From: Croceicoccus bisphenolivorans
GTDB lineage: Bacteria; Pseudomonadota; Alphaproteobacteria; Sphingomonadales; Sphingomonadaceae
DNA: 64,000 nt
Assembly (NCBI RefSeq): GCF_001634625.1
Contig: NZ_LRSE01000003.1
Coordinates: 186,001 to 250,000, forward strand
Direction: 5' to 3'
How positions within the stretch are numbered: position 1 is the first letter of the stretch; each line of letters opens with the position of its first letter. This document shows positions 1 to 6,939 of this stretch, in pieces. The notes beneath the pieces were generated by a model that was given only the letters and a program-made list of their open reading frames with translations, did no database searches and was not told the DNA's origin. The position numbers were made by a program, and so were the translations under genes.

Positions 1-1062
1 GCCGTGCTGGCAGGGGTCAGCCCGCTGGAACTTGCGCGCCATTTTCCCGCCACCGAACTGTCGCTGATCGGGGACGAACTGGCCGACGGGATCGACGCTT
101 TCGAGCCGAGCGACCCGATGCCGCTGTCCCTGTTCGATGCCCTGCGCACGGATTTCAGCCTCGCGCGGCTGGAGCATTACACAGGGACCAATCCCGAACA
201 TTTCCAGCGTTTTATTCTTTTCACCAACTACCACCGCTATGTCGACGAATTCGTGGACTGGGCCGGCGGGCAGCTGGGCGAAGGCGGCTTTTCCGCGTTG
301 GCAGGTGCCGGCGGCATGATGCTGACCGAAAAGACCGGGAACGCGCGGGTGCGCCTGTCCGACACCGCTTGGCGGCGTCACCAGATGCCGGCCTATCACC
401 TTGTCGCGCCCAACCGCGGGGGCATTACGCTGGTCAACATCGGCGTCGGCCCGTCCAACGCGAAGACGATTACCGACCACCTCGCGGTCCTGAGGCCAGA
501 GGCATGGCTGATGATCGGCCATTGCGGCGGGTTGCGGCCCAGCCAGAAGATCGGCGACTATGTGTTGGCCCATGCCTACTTGCGCGACGATCATGTGCTC
601 GACGCTGTCTTGCCGCCCGAAATCCCGCTTCCCGCCATTGCAGAGGTTCAGCAGGCACTGGCCGGTGCTGCCGAAGAGATCAGCGGCACGGCGGGTGCAG
701 ACCTGAAGAGGCGTATGCGTACGGGCACGGTCGTCACCACCGACGACCGGAACTGGGAACTTCGCGTGACCAAGACCGGACATCGCCTGTCCCTGTCACG
801 CGCGGTCGGGATCGACATGGAATCCGCAACGATCGCGGCACAGGGCTATCGCTTCCGCGTGCCCTACGGAACGCTGCTCTGCGTGTCGGACAAGCCGATC
901 CACGGCGAACTGAAGCTGCCGGGACAGGCCAACCGCTTCTACGAGCAGGCGATCGCCAGCCACCTGCAGATCGGCATCCGGTCGTGCGAATTGCTGAAGG
1001 CGGAAGGCGACCGGCTGCATAGCCGCAAGCTGCGCGCATTCAACGAACCGCCGTTTCGTTGA
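1..1062 (+). CDS. amn: AMP nucleosidase, 5' end outside window
   Basis: Hydrolyses AMP to adenine and ribose 5-phosphate in the cytoplasm. The frame is open to the left window edge, so the N-terminal part is missing; about 353 codons remain of a family usually near 480-500 residues. A GTG at position 4 is in frame but there is no reason to take it as the start. Family segments visible are YTGTNPEHFQ, the FTNYHRYVDEFV block, GPSNAKT, the glycine-rich MIGHCGG, and the purine-phosphorylase-like GIDMESAT followed by CVSDKP. The gene ends NEPPFR-stop, and a near copy of these last codons follows it. It converges with the hydrolase gene downstream. Confidence 0.93.
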   Translation, partial: AVLAGVSPLELARHFPATELSLIGDELADGIDAFEPSDPMPLSLFDALRTDFSLARLEHYTGTNPEHFQRFILFTNYHRYVDEFVDWAGGQLGEGGFSALAGAGGMMLTEKTGNARVRLSDTAWRRHQMPAYHLVAPNRGGITLVNIGVGPSNAKTITDHLAVLRPEAWLMIGHCGGLRPSQKIGDYVLAHAYLRDDHVLDAVLPPEIPLPAIAEVQQALAGAAEEISGTAGADLKRRMRTGTVVTTDDRNWELRVTKTGHRLSLSRAVGIDMESATIAAQGYRFRVPYGTLLCVSDKPIHGELKLPGQANRFYEQAIASHLQIGIRSCELLKAEGDRLHSRKLRAFNEPPFR

Positions 1063-1094
1063 ACAGCGGGGGCAACGAGCCGCCGTTCCGCTAA
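1041..1094 (+). repeat. Short tandem duplication of the amn 3' end
   Basis: The 22 bases at 1041-1062, encoding NEPPFR and stop at the end of amn, recur at 1073-1094 with 18 of 22 identities. The four differences (GAA/GAG, TTT/TTC, CGT/CGC, TGA/TAA) all leave the encoded NEPPFR-stop unchanged. The copies are 32 bases apart, so the second copy is in a different frame from amn. Confidence 0.7.
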
Positions 1095-1097
1095 GGA

Positions 1098-1847
1098 TCA
1101 GTCCGCGAAAAAGCGCACCAGTTCCTGCCCCAGCGCGGGTTCGGAAACGCAGCTCATGTGCGTGCCGGGAATCTCGGCAAACGTCGCGTTGGGCAGCTTT
1201 TCGACCAGCGTTTGGGCCGAACCGTTGTCGTTGTCCTTGTCGCCGTTGATGACCTTCGTCGGCATCGTCACGGCGGAAAGGTTCGACAGGTCGGTGCCCT
1301 GCATGGAAGTCAGCAGCGCGCGGGCGGCAACGCGGTCCACTTTCTGCGTCTTCATGAAGCTTTTCGCGAAGAACGCGGCGTCGCCCATGCGGATTTCATC
1401 GAACCGGTCGATGGCATCCACGAAGAAGGCGATACGCTTGTCCCAGCCGGCCAGCCCTTCCCAGCCCATGCCGACCAGCGCCAGCCGTTCGGGCCGCACA
1501 CCGTCGATCACGGCATTGAGAGAGGTGCGCGCGCCGAGCGAGAAGCCCGCAAGATCGAAAGTGCCAAGTTGGTAGTGCGAGATCACCGCGCGCAGGTCGT
1601 CGACCAGCACGTTATGCGCATAGTCCCCGTGCGGAGCCTCCGACAGGCCATGTGCGCGCAAGTCCGGCATGATCACGTCGAACCCGGCATCGGCCAGCAT
1701 CTGCGCCGTGCCGAACTTGATCCAGTTCACCTCTGCACTGGAAAACAACCCGTGCAACAGCACGATCGGCTTTCCCGCGCCCGTGCGGTGGACGGCAAGC
1801 TTCGTGCCGTCCGCCGCCGTGACGTTTTCGAGAGCAGGTGCGGTCAT
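1098..1847 (-). CDS. Alpha/beta-fold hydrolase
   Basis: A 249-residue soluble alpha/beta hydrolase; the substrate is not predictable. The oxyanion-hole region is VLLHGLFSSA, the nucleophile elbow is GFSLGA (Ser near residue 103), and a late GTHMS supplies the probable catalytic His. The ATG overlaps the asd stop as TGATG, so the two genes are translationally coupled. A TTG one codon upstream is possible but less likely. No signal peptide is seen. It could be an esterase or a C-C hydrolase. Confidence 0.85.
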   Translation of the reverse strand: MTAPALENVTAADGTKLAVHRTGAGKPIVLLHGLFSSAEVNWIKFGTAQMLADAGFDVIMPDLRAHGLSEAPHGDYAHNVLVDDLRAVISHYQLGTFDLAGFSLGARTSLNAVIDGVRPERLALVGMGWEGLAGWDKRIAFFVDAIDRFDEIRMGDAAFFAKSFMKTQKVDRVAARALLTSMQGTDLSNLSAVTMPTKVINGDKDNDNGSAQTLVEKLPNATFAEIPGTHMSCVSEPALGQELVRFFAD

Positions 1848-2872
1848 CAACCCTTCTTGAGGTGGCGGCGGCCCAGCAGTTCCGCGATCTGCACCGCGTT
1901 GAGGGCCGCGCCCTTGCGCAAGTTGTCAGACACGCACCACAGCGCGAGGCCGTTGTCGACCGTCGGATCTTCGCGGACGCGGCTGATGAACGTGGCATAG
2001 TCGCCCACGCATTCGACCGGCGTCACGTATCCGGCGTCCTCACGCTTGTCGACGAGCATCACGCCCGGCGCTTCGCGAAGGATGTTCTGGGCCTGCTTTG
2101 CCGAGATTTCTTCCTCGAACTCGATGTTGAGCGATTCGGAGTGGCCGACGAAGACCGGCACGCGCACGCAAGTGGCGTGGACCTTGACCTTGGGGTCGAG
2201 GATCTTCTTCGTTTCGGCGACCATCTTCCACTCTTCCTTGGTGGAACCGTCGTCGAGGAAGACGTCGATGTGCGGGATCACGTTGAAGGCGATCTGCTTG
2301 GTGAACTTCTTCGGTTCCACCTGATCGCCCACGAAGATCGCACGGCTCTGTTCGAACAGCTCGTCCATGCCCGCCTTGCCCGCGCCGGAAACCGACTGGT
2401 ACGTGGCGACGACGACGCGCTTGATCTTCGCCGCTTCGTGCAGCGGCTTCAGCGCGACGACCATCTGCGCGGTCGAGCAGTTGGGGTTCGCGATGATGTT
2501 CTTCTTCGTATAGCCGTCGATCGCGTCCGGGTTCACTTCCGGCACGATCAGCGGCACGTCCGGGTCCATGCGGTAGAGCGACGAGTTGTCGATCACGACG
2601 CAGCCCGCAGCAGCAGCCTTGGGCGCATATTCGGCCGTCGGGCCGGAGCCCGCCGCGAACAGGGCGATGTCCCATCCGGAGAAGTCGAAATGCTCGATGT
2701 TCTTGCATTTGAGCATCTTGCCGGTTTCGCCGAATTCAATCTCGGTGCCGGTCGAACGGGGCGAAGCGACGGCGGCGATCTCGTCAATCGGGAACGCGCG
2801 CTCTGCCAGGATGGTGAGCATTTCGCGACCGACATTTCCGGTCGCACCGACGACGACTACCCGGTAACCCAT
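1847..2872 (-). CDS. asd: Aspartate-semialdehyde dehydrogenase
   Basis: Reduces aspartyl phosphate to aspartate semialdehyde, the branch point to lysine/diaminopimelate, threonine and methionine. The 341-residue product starts MGYRVVVVGATGNVG, a classic Rossmann NADP site. The active-site Cys lies in ANPNCSTAQM, and the SYQSVSGAG-like segment (TYQSVSGAG) is present. The start at 2872 is chosen because the NAD(P)-binding strand begins there; ATG codons at 2890 and 2914 would add a poorly conserved tail. There is a 135-bp gap to egtD upstream on the same strand. thrC, which uses the product, is elsewhere in the window. Confidence 0.96.
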   Translation of the reverse strand: MGYRVVVVGATGNVGREMLTILAERAFPIDEIAAVASPRSTGTEIEFGETGKMLKCKNIEHFDFSGWDIALFAAGSGPTAEYAPKAAAAGCVVIDNSSLYRMDPDVPLIVPEVNPDAIDGYTKKNIIANPNCSTAQMVVALKPLHEAAKIKRVVVATYQSVSGAGKAGMDELFEQSRAIFVGDQVEPKKFTKQIAFNVIPHIDVFLDDGSTKEEWKMVAETKKILDPKVKVHATCVRVPVFVGHSESLNIEFEEEISAKQAQNILREAPGVMLVDKREDAGYVTPVECVGDYATFISRVREDPTVDNGLALWCVSDNLRKGAALNAVQIAELLGRRHLKKG

Positions 2873-3007
2873 TTCAACTACTCGCTGCATATGTTCGCGC
2901 GGAAACACCCGCACGATTGCGGGGCCGCTAAGGGAGCGCTGCCGTTAGCCCCGATAGTGCCGCTGCGCAAGTTCGCAACTGCAATGAAACTGCCACGATT
3001 GCGCCGT

Positions 3008-4006
3008 TCAGGGCGCCATGCGCAGCGGGCTTGCTTCCGCAAGGATCAGCATGAAACGATCTTGCGCATCGCGCCAGTGGCTTACCGGCGTCCAGCCGCC
3101 CGCCAGCAGAAGCGCGTTGGCGCTGCGGCGGGTGTACTTGTGGCTGTTTTCGGTATGGATCGTCTCGCCCTTGTGCATGGTGAAACGGCGGCCGCAGACG
3201 GAAAAGGCAAGATCGCGGCGGGCTTCCAGATGCATCTCGATCCGGGCAATGTCATCGTTCCAGATCGCTCGGTGAATGAAGTCTCCGACGGGAAGCGTAC
3301 CATCCAGTTCTCGATTGATGCGATGCAGGACGTTTAGGTTGAACGCCCCCGTCACGCCGCGGGCGTCGTCATAGGCCGCCTCCAGCACGGCTGTATCCTT
3401 CACACGGTCCATGCCGATCAGCAGCTTCGCAGGCTTTTCCGCCCCGTCGCAAAGCGTGTTGCGCATTTCGCGCAGCAGATCGACCGCCGTGCGCGGGACA
3501 AGATTGCCGATGGTCGAACCGGGAAAGAAGCCGAGGCGCGGCATGCCCGCAATCGCGGCGGGCATCGTGACCTTCTTGGTGAAATCGGCCTCTACCGGGC
3601 ACACCGGGATCGAGGGGAACTTCGCGGCCAGCTGTTCTGACGACGCGCGCAGGAAATCTCCGGAGATGTCGATCGGAACATAGGCCGCCGGATCGATCGC
3701 CTGCAGCAGAAGCGGTGTCTTTGCCGAACTGCCCGAACCGAATTCGACCACTGCCGCCCCTGCCCCGATGGCATCGGCAAACGCCGCGCCGTTGTCTTTC
3801 AGGATCTCCGTTTCGGCACGTGTCGGATAGTATTCGTCGAGCTTCGTGATTTCCTCGAACAGTTCCGATCCGCGCTCGTCATAGAACCAGCGGGCGGGGA
3901 TTGCCTTCCGGTCCTGCGACAGGCCCTGCAGAACGTCGTTGCGAAAGGCGCGGTCGATGCCGCTGTCATCCTCGTCGATGATGCGAAGTGCTTCCTGAAC
4001 CGGCAT
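3008..4006 (-). CDS. egtD: L-histidine N(alpha)-methyltransferase, ergothioneine biosynthesis
   Basis: Transfers three methyl groups from SAM to the histidine amino group, giving hercynine. The 332-residue length fits the family. Visible family blocks are IPARWFYDERGSELFE near residues 36-51, the SAM-binding VEFGSGSSAKT, and PGSTIGN. It lies 24 bp downstream of egtB on the same strand, a typical egtBD operon. No egtA, egtC or egtE lies beside it. Confidence 0.96.
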   Translation of the reverse strand: MPVQEALRIIDEDDSGIDRAFRNDVLQGLSQDRKAIPARWFYDERGSELFEEITKLDEYYPTRAETEILKDNGAAFADAIGAGAAVVEFGSGSSAKTPLLLQAIDPAAYVPIDISGDFLRASSEQLAAKFPSIPVCPVEADFTKKVTMPAAIAGMPRLGFFPGSTIGNLVPRTAVDLLREMRNTLCDGAEKPAKLLIGMDRVKDTAVLEAAYDDARGVTGAFNLNVLHRINRELDGTLPVGDFIHRAIWNDDIARIEMHLEARRDLAFSVCGRRFTMHKGETIHTENSHKYTRRSANALLLAGGWTPVSHWRDAQDRFMLILAEASPLRMAP

Positions 4007-4030
4007 TGGCGCTCCTTGATATCCTTCGCC

Positions 4031-5275
4031 CTAGCTATCCTTCGCAAGGCGCAGGCCGGTGAACTGCCAGCGCTGGTGCGGATAGAAGAAGTTGCGGTAG
4101 CTGGCCCGCGAGTGGCCGCGAACCGTGGCGCAGGACGCGCCTTTCAGAACGCACTGTCCGCTCATGAACTTGCCGTTGTATTCGCCGACCGCGCCTGCGG
4201 CAGGGCTGAAGCGCGGGTAGGGAAGATAGCCGCTGCGCGTCCATTGCCAGACAGAGCCGAACAACGAAGAAGTCGCACGCGGCAGGACGGGCCCAGCCTC
4301 GTCCAGCTGGTCGCCCGATGACGGGTCTTGCGTGGCTGCCAGCGCTTCCCATTCGAACTCGGTCGGCAGGCGGTGGCCCGCCCAGGAGGCGAAGGCATCA
4401 GCCTCGAAATAGGAGATGTGCGTGACTGGCGCATCGCCCTCGCGCTTCTGCCATCCGGCATGCGTGAATTGCTCGTCATCGTGCCAGTAAAGCGGTGCTG
4501 CGATACCCTCGCGCTGAACCCACGCCCAGCCGTCGGAAAGCCAGAGAGCGGGATCACGGTAGCCGCCGTCCGCGATGAATTGGTCCCACTGCCCGTTGGT
4601 GACGAGGCTGCGTGACAGCGCGAACGGTTCGAGGAGGACGCGGTGGCGCGGGCCTTCGTTGTCGAAGGCGAAGCCGGTGCCGTTATGGCCGATCTGGGCG
4701 ATGCCGCCCGGATATTCGATCCACCCTTCGTTCAATTCCTGAAATGCCGGTGCAGGCTCTGCGTAGATCGCAGGACCGAGCGGGTTCTGGAACAGGGCGT
4801 GCTTGATATCCGTCAGCAGCAGTTCCTGATGCTGCTGCTCGTGCGCGACGCCCAATGCGATCAGGTCCGCGCAGTCTTCGCGCCCCAGCAACGCTTCCAT
4901 CGCCTCGTCAACGGCGTGACGGAAAGCGATGACTTCCTCCAGCGAAGGCCGCGACAGCATCCCGCGCGAGAAGCGACCGATGCGCGAGCCTTCCGCCTCG
5001 TAATACGAATTGAACAGGAACGGATAACGCTCGTCGAAACGCGAATAGCCGTCGAGATGGTCGCGCAGCAGGAATGTTTCGAAGAACCATGTCGTATGCG
5101 CGAGATGCCACTTCGCGGGGCTGGCATCCTCCATCGACTGGATCGTCGCGTCCGCATCGGACAGCGGCGCGACAAGCGCCTCGCTCAGCGCACGGGTGCG
5201 CCGGAACCGCTCTGCCAGCGTGGGGGTCGCCTGCCTTGAGGTGTCACGGGCGACCTTGCGGTGGGCATTTTCCAT
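4031..5275 (-). CDS. egtB: Ergothioneine biosynthesis protein EgtB (hercynine sulfoxide synthase)
   Basis: A non-heme iron enzyme that joins a thiol donor (gamma-Glu-Cys or Cys, depending on clade) to hercynine with O2. The 414-residue protein has an N-terminal DinB-like domain carrying the iron ligands: WHLAH near residue 56-60 and HEQQHQE at 145-151. A C-terminal formylglycine-generating-enzyme-like domain follows (RLPTEFEWE, SVWQWT, RNFF). The ATG at 5275 is preferred over a TTG 45 bp upstream because it begins MENAHRK and has an AGGGG stretch just before it. It is followed by egtD. An inverted repeat lies upstream. Confidence 0.95.
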   Translation of the reverse strand: MENAHRKVARDTSRQATPTLAERFRRTRALSEALVAPLSDADATIQSMEDASPAKWHLAHTTWFFETFLLRDHLDGYSRFDERYPFLFNSYYEAEGSRIGRFSRGMLSRPSLEEVIAFRHAVDEAMEALLGREDCADLIALGVAHEQQHQELLLTDIKHALFQNPLGPAIYAEPAPAFQELNEGWIEYPGGIAQIGHNGTGFAFDNEGPRHRVLLEPFALSRSLVTNGQWDQFIADGGYRDPALWLSDGWAWVQREGIAAPLYWHDDEQFTHAGWQKREGDAPVTHISYFEADAFASWAGHRLPTEFEWEALAATQDPSSGDQLDEAGPVLPRATSSLFGSVWQWTRSGYLPYPRFSPAAGAVGEYNGKFMSGQCVLKGASCATVRGHSRASYRNFFYPHQRWQFTGLRLAKDS

Positions 5276-5302
5276 GCCCCTACAATGCGCCAGACGCGTT
5301 AC

Positions 5303-5347
5303 GGTTGCGAGGCGGGGCAAATTAACCCGTGATCAAGCCTCGCAACC
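5303..5347 (-). repeat. 11-bp inverted repeat between aroG and egtB
   Basis: GGTTGCGAGGC at 5303-5313 pairs perfectly with GCCTCGCAACC at 5337-5347, leaving a 23-base loop. It sits after the DAHP synthase stop and about 28 bp before the egtB start, both on the minus strand. No T-run follows on that strand, so it may be a Rho-type or weak terminator, an attenuator, or an operator. Confidence 0.6.
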
Positions 5348-5364
5348 CTGCGTTTCCGTGAAAA

Positions 5365-6738
5365 TCAGGCGGCTTCCGCCTTGCGCACCGCGGCCTCGGC
5401 ATTCAGCTCTTCGGCCAGCAGGAACGCCAGTTCGATCGACTGCGCACCGTTGAGACGCGGGTCGCAATGCGTGCGATAACGGTCCGACAGCCCCTCGTCG
5501 GTGATGGCAACGGCGCCGCCGGTGCACTCAGTCACGTCCTGACCGGTCATCTCGATGTGGATGCCGCCGGCATGCGTACCCTCTGCACGGTGGACCGCGA
5601 AGAAGCCCTTCACTTCCGACAAGATGCGCTCGAACGGGCGGGTCTTCAGGCCCGAAGCCGCCTTGATGACGTTGCCGTGCATCGGGTCGCAAGACCAGAC
5701 GACGGGGTGGCCTTCGCGCTTTACCGCACGGACCAGCGGGGCAAGCCCTGCCTCCACCTTTTCATGCCCGAAGCGGCTGATCAGCGTAATGCGGCCTGCC
5801 TCGCGGCCCGGATTCAGCGTGTCGAGCATCTTCAGCAACGCATCCGGATCCAGCGAAGGACCACACTTCATGCCGATCGGGTTGCCGACACCGCGCAAGT
5901 ATTCGACATGGGCCGAACCTTCGAAACGGGTGCGATCGCCGATCCACAGCATATGCGCGCTGGTGTCGTACCAGTCGCCGGTCAGCGAATCGCGACGTGT
6001 CAGCGCCTGCTCATAGGGGAGCAGGAGAGCTTCGTGGCTTGTATAGAAGCTGGTGCCCTGAAGCTGGGGAACCTCGGCCGGGTTCACGCCGCACGCTTCC
6101 ATGAAGTCCAGCGCCTCGCCAATGCGGTCAGCCATCTGCGCGAAACGTTCGCCCCACGGGCTGCGGCCGATGTGTTCCAGCGTCCACTGGTGCACCTGCC
6201 GCAAGTTTGCATAACCGCCGGTCGCGAATGCGCGCAGCAGGTTTAGCGTCGCCGCCGCCTGGCTATAGGCGCGGACCATCCGTTCGGGGTCGGGCTGGCG
6301 GCCCGCTTCCTCGAAATTGATGTCGTTGATGTTGTCACCGAAATAGCTCGGCAGCTCGACATCGCCCTGCTTTTCGGTGGGGGCCGAACGCGGCTTGGCG
6401 AACTGGCCCGCCATGCGGCCAACCTTCACCACCGGCTGCTTGCTTGCGAACGTCAGCACGACGGCCATCTGCAGCAGCACGCGGAATGTGTCGCGGATGT
6501 TGTCGGGGTGGAATTCGGCAAAGCTTTCCGCGCAGTCGCCGCCCTGAAGCAGGAAACCGCGACCGTTCGCGACTTCGCCAAGGTCGTCCTTCAGCGCGCG
6601 GGCTTCGCCGGCAAACACCAGCGGCGGATACGTCGAAAGGCGCTGCTCTGCATCGGCGAGTGCCGACTTGTCGGCATATTCGGGAAGGTGCCTTCCTTCG
6701 AATGCCTTCCAGCTTTCCGGGCTCCAGTTGCTTGCCAC
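5365..6738 (-). CDS. 3-deoxy-7-phosphoheptulonate synthase, class II
   Basis: Condenses phosphoenolpyruvate with erythrose 4-phosphate, the first step of the shikimate pathway. The 457-residue plant-like (type II) enzyme shows GGDCAESF with the metal-binding Cys near residue 80, KCGPSLDP, the CDPMHGN motif and [12 protein letters not shown]. The start is a GTG at 6738 ([10 protein letters not shown]) with GGAG eight bases upstream; the longer open frame to 6894 has no family similarity. It is probably monocistronic or leads into egtBD, with the inverted repeat between them. Confidence 0.95.
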   Translation of the reverse strand: MASNWSPESWKAFEGRHLPEYADKSALADAEQRLSTYPPLVFAGEARALKDDLGEVANGRGFLLQGGDCAESFAEFHPDNIRDTFRVLLQMAVVLTFASKQPVVKVGRMAGQFAKPRSAPTEKQGDVELPSYFGDNINDINFEEAGRQPDPERMVRAYSQAAATLNLLRAFATGGYANLRQVHQWTLEHIGRSPWGERFAQMADRIGEALDFMEACGVNPAEVPQLQGTSFYTSHEALLLPYEQALTRRDSLTGDWYDTSAHMLWIGDRTRFEGSAHVEYLRGVGNPIGMKCGPSLDPDALLKMLDTLNPGREAGRITLISRFGHEKVEAGLAPLVRAVKREGHPVVWSCDPMHGNVIKAASGLKTRPFERILSEVKGFFAVHRAEGTHAGGIHIEMTGQDVTECTGGAVAITDEGLSDRYRTHCDPRLNGAQSIELAFLLAEELNAEAAVRKAEAA

Positions 6739-6884
6739 GTTACGTGCTCCGCCTGACTTGATCTTCGCAGTGTATCTTCGTCGCCGCCATCCCGTCGGGC
6801 GGCGCTTGAATATCGTCCGAATTGTCGGAATTGCCCGCCAATACGCCCAAGACCGGCGCAATGCAAAGGTTTCAGCCGCAAATA

Positions 6885-6905
6885 GTCCGATCACAGTGAT
6901 CGGAC
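6885..6905. repeat. Near-perfect 21-bp palindrome between the M16 gene and aroG
   Basis: GTCCGATCAC at 6885-6894 and GTGATCGGAC at 6896-6905 are exact reverse complements around one base. On the minus strand it lies 35 bp past the M16 protease stop and about 150 bp before the DAHP synthase start. It could be a terminator or a dimeric repressor operator. Nothing else recognisable is in this 200-bp gap. Confidence 0.6.
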
Positions 6906-6939
6906 AAGGCGACAGGATGCCCGCGTGGCGAGTGAAACC

